DNA from: JBGPRB01 sp964422155
Lineage (GTDB): Bacteria > Chloroflexota > Dehalococcoidia > Dehalococcoidales > RBG-16-60-22
Reading direction: 5' to 3'
Length of the DNA stretch: 16,645 nucleotides
NCBI GenBank assembly: GCA_964422155.1
Contig: CAYQZZ010000045.1
Location: forward strand, 1-16,645
In this document: piece by piece, positions 7,086 to 14,983 of the stretch
How positions within the stretch are numbered: the first letter of the stretch is position 1
Layout: each line of letters opens with the position of its first letter
Program-made: the position numbers and the translations under genes
Notes under the pieces: model-generated
What the model saw: only the letters and a program-made list of their open reading frames with translations
Told to the model about the DNA's origin: nothing
The model's database searches: none

Positions 7086-7266
7086 CCTCACCCCTTGCCC
7101 CTCTCCAGCCCGGATATATTAGATAACCGAGCAACTGCTGGCTGGAGAGGGGAGTTTAGGAGAGAGGGGGCTTCGCCCCCTCTCATATTTTCTCCCCCTC
7201 TCAAACAAACTCAACCATTGTCTTGTTCAATCTTACTGGTTTGAGAGGGGGATCAAGGGGGTGAGG
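7086..7266. repeat. Nested inverted-repeat element (~180 bp, MITE-like)
   Basis: The ends CCTCACCCCTTG (7086-7097) and CAAGGGGGTGAGG (7254-7266) are inverted copies with one extra base. Inside are three perfect stems in order: a 13-bp stem at 7098-7110/7140-7152, the 10-bp GAGAGGGGGC hairpin at 7162-7184 (shared with 3247-3269), and a 13-bp stem at 7194-7206/7239-7251. There is no coding capacity. It lies between the divergent ABC exporter and histidine kinase genes. Together with promoter sequence it accounts for the long gene-free stretch 7001-7448. Confidence 0.75.
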
Positions 7267-7408
7267 TTAATATGGTTTGAGATTTAGATAATACCTAAAC
7301 AACCAAAACCGAACAGAAAAGTTTATAGCTATACCTGAGCGGCTCATTTCAAGGAATCGAGCTAATGAAGCCCTACCGGATTATGCCGAGAATCATGCCC
7401 GAAGCCTG

Positions 7409-7417
7409 TGGTATAAT
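7409..7417 (+). promoter_or_regulatory. Candidate extended -10 promoter for the two-component system
   Basis: TGGTATAAT, identical to the 9-mer before DAHP synthase, lies 31 bases upstream of the preferred kinase start at 7449. Transcription would begin near 7424. If right, the upstream in-frame ATG at 7365 would lie outside the mRNA and cannot be the start. Confidence 0.5.
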
Positions 7418-7448
7418 TTATGATGAAGGCCTTAAGGGAGATAGCAAG

Positions 7449-9257
7449 ATGGGAAAGAGAGCGGGCCTCTGGTATAAGGTAAAACTCCTGGCTAATCTAG
7501 CTATGCTGGTACTGGTTAGCCTGATGAATGCCGTGGGCAGAGTTACACGAAACTCCTTCCTCAGCCTGGTAGGCCGCATAAATCCCGCCCCCAGAGAGAC
7601 CGGGTTACTCGTCAGTACCTACGAGCTCATGCGAGAGCGGCTGCGGGACTCCCTCAAGGAGATGGAGGAGAAGACCCGGCAACTCGAAGAAACAGGGGAG
7701 CAACTGCGCCGGTCCAGGGATTTTCTTCAGTCAATTATCGACAGCCTCGATGAAGAACTCATGGTCGTCGATAAAGACTTACGCATAACCGATGTAAACC
7801 GGAACTTACGGCTCAAGCATACAAATAAGGGAATTATAGGGCGACATTGTTATGAAGTACTCTACGGATTAAATGCTCCCTGTAGTCCGCCGCTACGCGC
7901 CTGTCCGGCCGCCCAGGTGTGGCAGACGGGTAAACCGGTGCGATTTCTTCAGCTACAGGATACCAACAGGGACGGCACGGGCAAGAGCAAGTATCTCGAG
8001 ATGACTATCTCCCCGCTATATGACGGGAGAGGCAATATCACCCGGATAATTGAAATGAGCCGGGACGTTACGGAGAGCAAGGAGCTGGAGAAAAGGATTC
8101 TTGAAGCCAACCGCCATCTGCTGGCGCTGAACGCTATCGCGACCACAGCCAGCCAGTCCCTGAGCCTGGACGTGATTCTCAACGGGGTGCTGGATAAAGT
8201 CCTGGAGCTTACGGATGCCGAAGTGGGGGGCATTCTTCTCATGGACGAGAAATCGCGAATCCCTTCCTACCGGGTTCTGCGCGGCCTGTCCGAGCAATCA
8301 TCACAGTGGATATCCAGTCTCGAAGTGGCGAGGAAGGTTGCCGAGAAGGGCGAAGCCCTGGTCGTCGATGGAGCCACCAACAAGTCCACGGACAGCCTGA
8401 AAGCGTTTATCAGCGTACCTCTGAAGTCCAAAGAGCGGGTGGTCGGCGTGCTGAACATAGCCAGCCATACGCCGCGGGCTTTCACACAACAGGAAGTCCA
8501 GCTTCTCGCATCCCTCGGCCACCAGCTTGGTATTGCTGTCGAGAATGCCCAGCTGTACCAGGAGCTCCAGAGCAAAGAGCAGATGCGGGAACTGTTGCTG
8601 CGGCGCATCATCTCGGCCCAGGAGGATGAACGCCAGCGTGTCGCCAGGGAGCTCCACGATGTGACCAGCCAGGCGCTAGCCACACTGGGCGTAGGCCTGG
8701 AAGTCATGACGGCGGCGCCCCAATCGGATGTCAAGGAACGCGAGACCCAGATGGATGGAATAAAGTCCCTGCTAACCGCTACGTCCAGGGATGTGCACCG
8801 CCTTATCTATGATTTAAGGCCCAGCCTGCTCGATGACCTGGGACTGTCAGCAGCGCTGCGTTCGTATGCCCATAACTCCCTGGATGCCGCCGGAGTGGAG
8901 GTATACGTCGAGGCCGCCGGCCAGGAAAAGAGGTCGCCGCCGGAGGTGGAGATAGCACTTTTTCGTATCGCCCAGGAAGCCATCGCCAATATTGCCCGTC
9001 ACGCCCACGCCGAAAGCGTCTACATCAGCCTGGAGTTTAAAGAGAAGAGTATCGCCGTGCAGATAGAGGACGATGGCATAGGCTTTGACCACTCGCAGGG
9101 GTTTTCCGCCGGGGCCGGCGGCAAAGGGGTAGGCCTGCTGGGAATGAAAGAGCGTGCCGAACTCCTGGGGGGAACGCTGGTAATCGATACCAGACCGGGC
9201 GGCGGCACCAGAGTCTCCGTAGAGGTCCCGGTGAATTTTAAGGAGGACGATGACTGA
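7449..9257 (+). CDS. Sensor histidine kinase, NarL/NreB type (PAS-GAF-HisKA_3-HATPase)
   Basis: From the ATG at 7449, preceded by AAGGGAG, the protein has 602 residues; an in-frame ATG at 7365 lies before the likely promoter. A short hydrophobic segment at about 7-32 may anchor it to the membrane, followed by a coiled coil at about 56-90. A PAS domain spans about 90-212 and contains three cysteines (134, 145, 152) in CYEVLYGLNAPC...ACP. A GAF domain covers about 225-370. The dimerisation/phosphorylation helix has ERQRVARELHD with His403. The ATPase shows Asn514 (EAIANIARHA), DDGIGF (541-546) and GGKGVGLLGM (557-566). This is the HisKA_3 kinase class that pairs with LuxR-type regulators, and such a regulator follows with an 8-base overlap. 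The signal is unknown; the PAS cysteines suggest redox or metal sensing, which is inference. Confidence 0.93.
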   Translation: MGKRAGLWYKVKLLANLAMLVLVSLMNAVGRVTRNSFLSLVGRINPAPRETGLLVSTYELMRERLRDSLKEMEEKTRQLEETGEQLRRSRDFLQSIIDSLDEELMVVDKDLRITDVNRNLRLKHTNKGIIGRHCYEVLYGLNAPCSPPLRACPAAQVWQTGKPVRFLQLQDTNRDGTGKSKYLEMTISPLYDGRGNITRIIEMSRDVTESKELEKRILEANRHLLALNAIATTASQSLSLDVILNGVLDKVLELTDAEVGGILLMDEKSRIPSYRVLRGLSEQSSQWISSLEVARKVAEKGEALVVDGATNKSTDSLKAFISVPLKSKERVVGVLNIASHTPRAFTQQEVQLLASLGHQLGIAVENAQLYQELQSKEQMRELLLRRIISAQEDERQRVARELHDVTSQALATLGVGLEVMTAAPQSDVKERETQMDGIKSLLTATSRDVHRLIYDLRPSLLDDLGLSAALRSYAHNSLDAAGVEVYVEAAGQEKRSPPEVEIALFRIAQEAIANIARHAHAESVYISLEFKEKSIAVQIEDDGIGFDHSQGFSAGAGGKGVGLLGMKERAELLGGTLVIDTRPGGGTRVSVEVPVNFKEDDD

Positions 9258-9912
9258 GATAAAGGTGCTGATAGTAGATGACCATGCCATGTTCCGGGAG
9301 GGCATACGGGCACTGCTCAAGGGTTATGACGACATCGTCATCGTCGGGGAGGCAACGCAGGGTATGGAGGCTATCGAGAAGGTGCACCAGCTTACTCCCC
9401 ACGTGGTACTCATGGATATCGCCATGCCGGTGATGGGCGGGCTGGAGGCGACGCGTCACATCCAGAAGGGGACGCCCATGGTAAAGGTGCTGGTGCTGAC
9501 GCAATACCAGGACAGCGAATATATCCTTTCCCTCATCAGGGCCGGCGCCAAGGGCTATATAGCCAAGACAGCCACGGCATCAGAGCTGGTCACAGCCATC
9601 AGGACGGTATATAAAGGGGAGTCCTATCTCTATCCCAACGCCGCCTCAACGCTCATCGAGGAATACCTCTCGCAAGCCGGGGGAAAGAAGAGCGAGTACG
9701 AACGGCTCTCCGACCGAGAAAGGGAGGTACTCCAGCTCGTGGCGGAGGGACACACCAATCAGGAAATTGCGGATAAGCTTTTCATAAGCGTCAAAACAGT
9801 CCTCCGGCACCGCACCAGCGTCATGGAAAAACTGGGGTTCCATAACCGCACCGAGCTGATAAAGTACGCCATCAGTAAAGGCCTGATAGAGATGCCCGGA
9901 AAAGTGGAATAG
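9250..9912 (+). CDS. Response regulator, NarL/FixJ family
   Basis: This 220-residue DNA-binding regulator is the partner of the preceding kinase. The receiver domain (about 4-120) has the acidic pair Asp10-Asp11, the phosphorylated Asp56 in VVLMDIAMP, Thr84 and Lys106. A LuxR-type helix-turn-helix follows at about 150-207 (LSDREREVLQLVAEGHTNQEIADKL). The start codon overlaps the kinase stop as ATGACTGA, with AGGAGG at 9241-9246 inside the kinase gene, so translation is coupled. A terminator follows directly. Its nearest downstream neighbours are the hdr-mvh genes, making those a plausible but unproven target. Confidence 0.96.
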   Translation: MTEIKVLIVDDHAMFREGIRALLKGYDDIVIVGEATQGMEAIEKVHQLTPHVVLMDIAMPVMGGLEATRHIQKGTPMVKVLVLTQYQDSEYILSLIRAGAKGYIAKTATASELVTAIRTVYKGESYLYPNAASTLIEEYLSQAGGKKSEYERLSDREREVLQLVAEGHTNQEIADKLFISVKTVLRHRTSVMEKLGFHNRTELIKYAISKGLIEMPGKVE

Positions 9913-9933
9913 CCGGAGACTTCAGCAAAGAAT

Positions 9934-9963
9934 AAGGGCTTCCCATCAGAGGAAGCCTTTTTT
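9934..9963 (+). terminator. Rho-independent terminator after the two-component system
   Basis: The arms AAGGGCTTCC (9934-9943) and GGAAGCCTTT (9951-9960) pair around a 7-base loop with one G-T wobble, and a run of six Ts covers 9958-9963. It lies 21 bases after the response regulator stop and separates that operon from the hdr cluster. Confidence 0.85.
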
Positions 9964-10018
9964 ATTGTCCATAATGGCAGGGTTTCAGTCAACAATTGGG
10001 GCATTTTTCTCATAAAAT

Positions 10019-10109
10019 TGGTATGTTGTTCCCTGTTTCCAAATGCAAATTTGTAATTAGATATAGGAAGGTTGATTATGTTGGCATTATATATCATCCG
10101 ATATAGATA
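10019..10109 (+). promoter_or_regulatory. Candidate promoter region of the hdr-mvh operon
   Basis: After the terminator, 190 bases precede hdrC. Two weak candidates are visible. One is an extended -10-like TGGTATGTT at 10019-10027. The other is TTGGCA at 10081-10086 with TATAGA or TAGATA 15 or 17 bases later, in AT-rich DNA. I cannot choose between them, but a new promoter is expected here because of the terminator. Confidence 0.35.
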
Positions 10110-10127
10110 TTCAGGATAAACCGGGAT

Positions 10128-10141
10128 ATTCCCCGGGGAAT
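10128..10141. promoter_or_regulatory. Perfect 14-bp palindrome next to the hdrC ribosome binding site
   Basis: ATTCCCCGGGGAAT is its own reverse complement and abuts the ribosome binding site GGAGG (10142-10146), which stands 7 bases before the hdrC ATG. It could be a dimeric operator or a short hairpin in the leader RNA (5-bp stem, CCGG loop) affecting ribosome access. No known regulator is recognised. Confidence 0.4.
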
Positions 10142-10153
10142 GGAGGTTATAGG

Positions 10154-10744
10154 ATGGCGCCAAAAGTAGAGAAAGTCTTTAACCTGACACGAGAAATGCT
10201 CGACCATTCCTTTGCCGACCTGGTAGCTCCAGACCGTGAAAAGCTGTTGACCTGCATCCAGTGCGGGACCTGCACAGCTTCCTGCCAGACGGCATATGCT
10301 ATGGATTATACACCCCGCCAGCTATGGCGCCTGATTCAGCTCGGCCTGAAAGACGAAGTCCTCAACAGCAACAGCTTCTGGCTGTGTACCGCCTGCTACG
10401 CCTGTACACTACGCTGCCTGCGCGGCATCGCCTGCACCGAGACCATGTCCACGCTAAAGCGGATGTCCGTAGCGGCAGGCATGGAGAAGCTCAGCTCCAG
10501 CGCCCGCTTCTATGAAGCCTTCAAGGAGTCCGTACGCCGACACGGGCGTATGCACGAAGTCGAGTTGATGACCATCTTTTTCGGCAAGACCAAGCGCTTC
10601 AAGGTAATGGACTTCAGCCGCCTGGGCTTTACCCTGTGGCGAAAAGGCAAGGTAACTTTCGATGCCTCTCACGTAGACATCAAGGGGCGGGACCAGATAA
10701 AAGCTATCTACCGCAAGGTTGAAGAATTGGAGGCAAGGGCATGA
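10154..10744 (+). CDS. hdrC: Heterodisulfide reductase subunit C-like Fe-S protein
   Basis: This 196-residue protein matches HdrC, which carries electrons through two [4Fe-4S] clusters from HdrA to the catalytic HdrB. The first cluster site is Cys34, 37, 40 and 44 (CIQCGTCTASC); the second is Cys78, 81, 84 and 88 (CTACYACTLRC). In most HdrC proteins the last cysteine of the second site is followed by Pro (RCPRG); here it is RCLRG, a mild difference. There are no membrane segments, so it is a soluble HdrC, unlike DsrM- or HdrE-linked forms. GGAGG stands 7 bases before the ATG. The stop overlaps the hdrB start by 4 bases (ATGA). Confidence 0.95.
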   Translation: MAPKVEKVFNLTREMLDHSFADLVAPDREKLLTCIQCGTCTASCQTAYAMDYTPRQLWRLIQLGLKDEVLNSNSFWLCTACYACTLRCLRGIACTETMSTLKRMSVAAGMEKLSSSARFYEAFKESVRRHGRMHEVELMTIFFGKTKRFKVMDFSRLGFTLWRKGKVTFDASHVDIKGRDQIKAIYRKVEELEARA

Positions 10745-11607
10745 ATTATTCATATATGCCGGGGTGCACTCTGCTTTCTACGGCCAAAGGATATGACAAA
10801 TCGGGAAGGGCCGTCATCAGCGCACTGGGTTCCGAACTGGTGGAACTGGAGGACTGGAGCTGCTGCGGGGCTAACGCCATCGAGTCCGTGAGCTATCTGC
10901 TTTCGGTATCGCTGCCGGCCCGCAACCTGGCCCTGGCCGAGGCTGCCGGTTCGGAGCTGGTGACCAGCTGCAGTTCCTGTTTTTTAAATCTCTTCAAGGT
11001 GAACCACCGTCTCCAGAGGGAGCCGGACCTGCAGGGCAAGATAGATGAGATACTGGGGGCGGCGGGGCTGCATTACTCCGGGAAGACCAGGGTGCGTCAC
11101 CTGCTCGATGTGATTGCCAATGACATCGGTGTAGAAGCCGTTGCCAAGAGAGTCGAGAAGAAGCTATCCGGTCTGAAGGTTGTTCCTTACTACGGATGCC
11201 AGACAGTACGGCCCTACGGCGAATACGATGGCCCTTACCTGCCTACCTCCATGGACCGCCTGATTGAGGCCGTGGGCGCCGAGACTTTCCCCTATCTATG
11301 GAAGACACGCTGCTGCGGCGGTGTCCTGATGACCACGGAAACAGAGATAGGAGTCAAACTCGTCGCAGAACTACTAACGGCCGCCCAGGGCGCCGACTGC
11401 ATCGTGACAGTGTGCCCGATGTGCCAGATGAACCTGGACGCCTATCAGGGAAAAATTTCCGCCAAGCTAGGGATTAAGATACACATTCCGGTACTCTTTC
11501 TGACCCAGCTGCTGGGACTGGCCTTCGGGCTTCCGTCCGATGTACTGCTGCTGGACCAGAACGTCGTTCCGGTAAACGGGAAGCTTCGCCAGCTTCAGAC
11601 TGCTTAA
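10741..11607 (+). CDS. hdrB: Heterodisulfide reductase subunit B-like, two CCG domains
   Basis: HdrB is the catalytic subunit that reduces a disulfide at two noncubane [4Fe-4S] clusters. The 288-residue protein has both CCG domains with complete ligand sets: Cys9, 41, 42, 77 and 80 in the first, Cys153, 191, 192, 225 and 228 in the second. The pattern closely follows methanogen HdrB, where both clusters attack CoM-S-S-CoB. A bacterium of this kind is not expected to make those coenzymes, so the natural disulfide or other acceptor is unknown. The gene is coupled to hdrC by a 4-base overlap and followed by the HdrA fusion after 14 bases. Loss of either cluster is not seen, which argues for true disulfide chemistry rather than a relic. 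Confidence 0.95.
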   Translation: MNYSYMPGCTLLSTAKGYDKSGRAVISALGSELVELEDWSCCGANAIESVSYLLSVSLPARNLALAEAAGSELVTSCSSCFLNLFKVNHRLQREPDLQGKIDEILGAAGLHYSGKTRVRHLLDVIANDIGVEAVAKRVEKKLSGLKVVPYYGCQTVRPYGEYDGPYLPTSMDRLIEAVGAETFPYLWKTRCCGGVLMTTETEIGVKLVAELLTAAQGADCIVTVCPMCQMNLDAYQGKISAKLGIKIHIPVLFLTQLLGLAFGLPSDVLLLDQNVVPVNGKLRQLQTA

Positions 11608-11621
11608 GTGAGGTGGCAATA

Positions 11622-14600
11622 ATGAGTCAGTCAGAAACAAAAGTCGGTGTTTATGTATGCCAGTGCGGTATAAATATTGCCGCTACCGTGGATGTCGAAG
11701 CGGTCAAAGACCTTGCCGCTACTCTACCTAACGTGGCGGTGGCACGGCAGTACCAGTTCATGTGCTCCGAACCCGGGCAGGAGATGATTAAGAAAGACAT
11801 CCGGGAACTGGGGCTCAACCGTGTGGTAGTTGCCTCCTGCTCACCGCGCATGCACGAACCGACATTCCAGACAGTCCTTAAAGATGCTGGCCTCAACCCC
11901 TATTTCTTCGACATGGCCAATATCCGCGAACACTGCTCCTGGGTCACGCCGGATAAGGCTCAGGGCACGGAGAAAGCCAAGAGGCTGGTCCGGGGCGCCG
12001 TAGCCCGTGTCGTCTGGCAGGAACCTCTGGAAGCCCGCGAGGTGCCGGTAACGCCCAACGCCCTGGTGGTGGGAGGGGGCATCGCCGGCATCCAGGCAGC
12101 CCTCAATATCGCCGATGCCGGCTATCACGTCTATCTGGTGGAGCGTGATGCCTCCATCGGCGGCAGAATGGCACAGCTGGATAAAACCTTCCCGACGCTC
12201 GATTGTTCCGCCTGTATTTTAACGCCCAAGATGGTCCTGGTAGGGCGCCATCCCAATATCACCCTCCTGAGCTACAGCGAGGTGGCTGACGTCTCGGGAT
12301 ATGTAGGCAATTTCAAGGTCAAGGTTAAGAAAAAGCCGAGATATGTTGAGAAAGAGAAATGCACCGGTTGCAACGAATGCGCCAAGGTCTGTCCGGTGGA
12401 AGTACCCAGCGAATTTGACATGGCACTGAGCAAGCGTAAGGCTATCTACCGGCCGTTCGCACAGGCGATACCCAGTGCTTTTACGATTGATAAAAAGAAA
12501 TCGCCCTGTAAAATCACCTGCCCGGCCCATATTCATGTCCAGGGCTACATAGCCCTAATCGCCGAGGGCAAGTTTACGGAGTCACTGGAACTCATTAAAG
12601 AACAGATTCCTTTCGCCTCCGTTTGCGGTCGGGTCTGCACGCACCCCTGCGAGAATGAATGCAAGCGTAAAGAGGTAGATGAGCCTATTGCGATTGCGTC
12701 TCTCAAGCGATTCGCCGCCGATAATGCCGAAGACAAACCCCCGGTACCAGTGACGAGAACCAGGAAAGAAAAGGTGGCTGTCATCGGTTCGGGGCCGGCG
12801 GGACTTACGGCGGCCTACGACCTGGTGCGGATGGGATACGGGGTGACGGTTTTTGAAGCGATGCCGATGGCCGGCGGTATGCTGGCGGTAGGCATACCCG
12901 AGTACCGCCTGCCCAAGGGTATCCTCAATAAAGAGATTGATGCCATTAAGAAGCTCGGCGCGGAAATCAAGCTCAACTCAAGAGTCGATGACGCCGTGTC
13001 GCTACTGAAAAGCGGGTATCAGGCGGTCTTCATGGCCGTCGGTGCCCACAAGGGCGGCAATATCGAGGTTCCCGGGAAAGACCTGAAGGGCGTATACGAT
13101 GCCATAGACTTCCTGAGGGAAATCAACCTGGGAAGACGTGTCGCCTTAGGTAAAAAAGTCGCCGTTATCGGCGGCGGCAACTCGGCGGTCGATGCCGCCA
13201 GAGTAGCCCAACGGGAGGGAGCGGAGTCCGTCCAGATATTTTACCGTAGGCAGAGGAAGGATATGCCTGCCATAGCCAATGAAGTAGCGGATGCCGAAGC
13301 AGAGGGAATCAAGCTCAACTTCCTGACGACACCCACAAAGATGACAGGCAAGCAGGGAAAGGTTACTGAGCTCGAGTGCACCCGCATGGAGTTGAAAGAG
13401 CTTGACATCAGCGGTAGGGGGACTCCCTACCCTGTCAAAGGCTCTGAATTTACGACAGAAATAGATACGGTTATCTTTGCCGTGGGGCAAAACCCCGACC
13501 TCGGCCTGATTTCCGGAGCTAAAGGTTTCACGGTAACCAGACAGGGCACCGTCGCCGTAGACCAGATGACTCTCGAAACCGGAGCCAAGGGAATCTTCGC
13601 CGGAGGCGACATGATAGGGTCTGCCGGCACAGTAATCGAAGCCATCGCCGCCGGCAAGAGAGCGGCGATGTCCATCGACCGATTCCTGCAGGGCCGCGAC
13701 CTGAAAGAGGGACGTGAGGAAGAGGTTCTGAAAGCCAGCGATATTAAAGTAACCATACCGGAGGGAACCGAAAAGACGCCGCGCCTGGTCATGCCGGAGC
13801 TTGCGGTGGACGAAAGGCGGAGCAACTTCAGGGAGGTTTCTCTGGGCTTCACCAGGGAAATGGCTATAGCCGAGGCCAAGCGCTGTCTCAACTGCGCCGT
13901 CTGCTCTGAATGCCGACAGTGCGAAACCGTCTGCCTTCCCAAGTGTATCAACCACAATATGAAAGAGGAAGTGCTGGAACTGGATATCGGCGCCATTCTA
14001 CTTGCTACAGGACATGATTTCTTCCACGCGCCGGCATTACCCCAGTACAACTACGGGCGCTTCCCGAATATCATCGAGAGCATGGAATTCGAACGACTCT
14101 GCTCGGCCAGCGGACCGACCGGAGGCAAGGTTACTCTGGTCGATGGCAGGTTGCCGGAATCGGTAGCCATTATCCACTGCGTGGGCAGCCGTGACTACCA
14201 TTCCAATAGCTACTGTTCCAGGTTATGCTGTATGCATGCCATGAAGCAGGCGCATCTGGTCAAGGAGAAAACCGGCGCTCAGGTGTATGAGCTGTACATA
14301 GATATCCGGGCATCCGGAAAGGGGTACGAGGAATTTTACGAGCGCGTCCAGCGTGAAGGAGTGCTGTTCATCCGCGGGCGCGGCGCCGAGGTCGTGCTGC
14401 AGGGCAACCAGCTGGTAGTCAAGGCCGAGGAGACCGGCCTGGGGCGACCCATCACGCTGCCCGTAGACATGGTGATACTGAGCACAGGCATGATAGCGCG
14501 GAAAGACAGCGCGACCGTGGCCAATGTCTTCCACATCACACGCGACCAACACGGTTTCTTCATGGAATCTCACCCCAAGCTGAGGCCGTTCCATTCCAAC

Positions 14601-14966
14601 ACCGATGGTATTTTCCTGGGTGGGACGTGCCAGGCACCGCGCGATATCCCTGATACTGTCGCTCATGCCAGCGCCGCGGCTGCCGAGGTGCTGTCACTTC
14701 TAGCTCGAGGCAAGGTAACTATCGAACCGCTGACCGCCCAGATTAACCCTGACCGGTGCTCCGCCTGTCGCGTTTGCATCTCTCTCTGCCCCTACCAGGC
14801 GATAAGTCTGGATGGCAAGGATGAAAAGAAAGCGGCAGAGGTCAACGAGGTGCTCTGCAAGGGATGCGGCACCTGTGTCGCGGCTTGCCCGGCCGGTGCC
14901 ATAACCACCAAACACTTTACGGACCAGCAAATCCTTGCGCAAATTGAGGGTGTATTAGCCAGATAG
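11622..14966 (+). CDS. hdrA: HdrA with an inserted GltD/NfnB-like NAD(P)H oxidoreductase module
   Basis: From the ATG at 11622 (AGGTGG upstream; a GTG at 11613 lies in that binding site) the protein has 1114 residues, against about 650 for ordinary HdrA. In order: the HdrA N-terminal domain (8-110; Cys13, 15, 48, 73, 105), the first FAD motif GGGIAG (151-156) and LDCSACILTPKM, then a ferredoxin site (Cys247, 250, 253, 257). A complete GltD-like module follows: Fe-S helical domain with CGRVCTHPCENEC (335-347), FAD motif GSGPAG (389-394), NAD(P) motif GGGNSAVDAAR (517-527) and the closing GGD segment (about 661-685). After a cysteine-rich stretch (755-775) HdrA resumes at LDIGAILLATG, with CSRLCC (865-870), and ends in two [4Fe-4S] sites (Cys1046-1056 and Cys1079-1089). 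HdrA is the flavin-based electron bifurcating subunit; the insert should add an NAD(P)H port. That coupling is inference. Confidence 0.95.
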   Translation: MSQSETKVGVYVCQCGINIAATVDVEAVKDLAATLPNVAVARQYQFMCSEPGQEMIKKDIRELGLNRVVVASCSPRMHEPTFQTVLKDAGLNPYFFDMANIREHCSWVTPDKAQGTEKAKRLVRGAVARVVWQEPLEAREVPVTPNALVVGGGIAGIQAALNIADAGYHVYLVERDASIGGRMAQLDKTFPTLDCSACILTPKMVLVGRHPNITLLSYSEVADVSGYVGNFKVKVKKKPRYVEKEKCTGCNECAKVCPVEVPSEFDMALSKRKAIYRPFAQAIPSAFTIDKKKSPCKITCPAHIHVQGYIALIAEGKFTESLELIKEQIPFASVCGRVCTHPCENECKRKEVDEPIAIASLKRFAADNAEDKPPVPVTRTRKEKVAVIGSGPAGLTAAYDLVRMGYGVTVFEAMPMAGGMLAVGIPEYRLPKGILNKEIDAIKKLGAEIKLNSRVDDAVSLLKSGYQAVFMAVGAHKGGNIEVPGKDLKGVYDAIDFLREINLGRRVALGKKVAVIGGGNSAVDAARVAQREGAESVQIFYRRQRKDMPAIANEVADAEAEGIKLNFLTTPTKMTGKQGKVTELECTRMELKELDISGRGTPYPVKGSEFTTEIDTVIFAVGQNPDLGLISGAKGFTVTRQGTVAVDQMTLETGAKGIFAGGDMIGSAGTVIEAIAAGKRAAMSIDRFLQGRDLKEGREEEVLKASDIKVTIPEGTEKTPRLVMPELAVDERRSNFREVSLGFTREMAIAEAKRCLNCAVCSECRQCETVCLPKCINHNMKEEVLELDIGAILLATGHDFFHAPALPQYNYGRFPNIIESMEFERLCSASGPTGGKVTLVDGRLPESVAIIHCVGSRDYHSNSYCSRLCCMHAMKQAHLVKEKTGAQVYELYIDIRASGKGYEEFYERVQREGVLFIRGRGAEVVLQGNQLVVKAEETGLGRPITLPVDMVILSTGMIARKDSATVANVFHITRDQHGFFMESHPKLRPFHSNTDGIFLGGTCQAPRDIPDTVAHASAAAAEVLSLLARGKVTIEPLTAQINPDRCSACRVCISLCPYQAISLDGKDEKKAAEVNEVLCKGCGTCVAACPAGAITTKHFTDQQILAQIEGVLAR

Positions 14967-14983
14967 GCCAGGAGGGATAAAAT

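Noticed and set aside
7365..7448. N-terminal extension of the histidine kinase to the ATG at 7365
   Set aside because: It would contain the extended -10 element, lacks a good ribosome binding site and adds 28 residues without homology; the ATG at 7449 has AAGGGAG upstream.
11613..11621. GTG start for HdrA (similarly GTG at 15396 for MvhG)
   Set aside because: Both GTG codons lie within the Shine-Dalgarno sequence of the ATG nine bases further on.
13146..13955. Long antisense frame (269 codons) within hdrA, and similar ones at 8267-8734 and 13427-14050
   Set aside because: They are shadows of GC-rich coding DNA; the sense strand has unambiguous conserved motifs across the same stretch.
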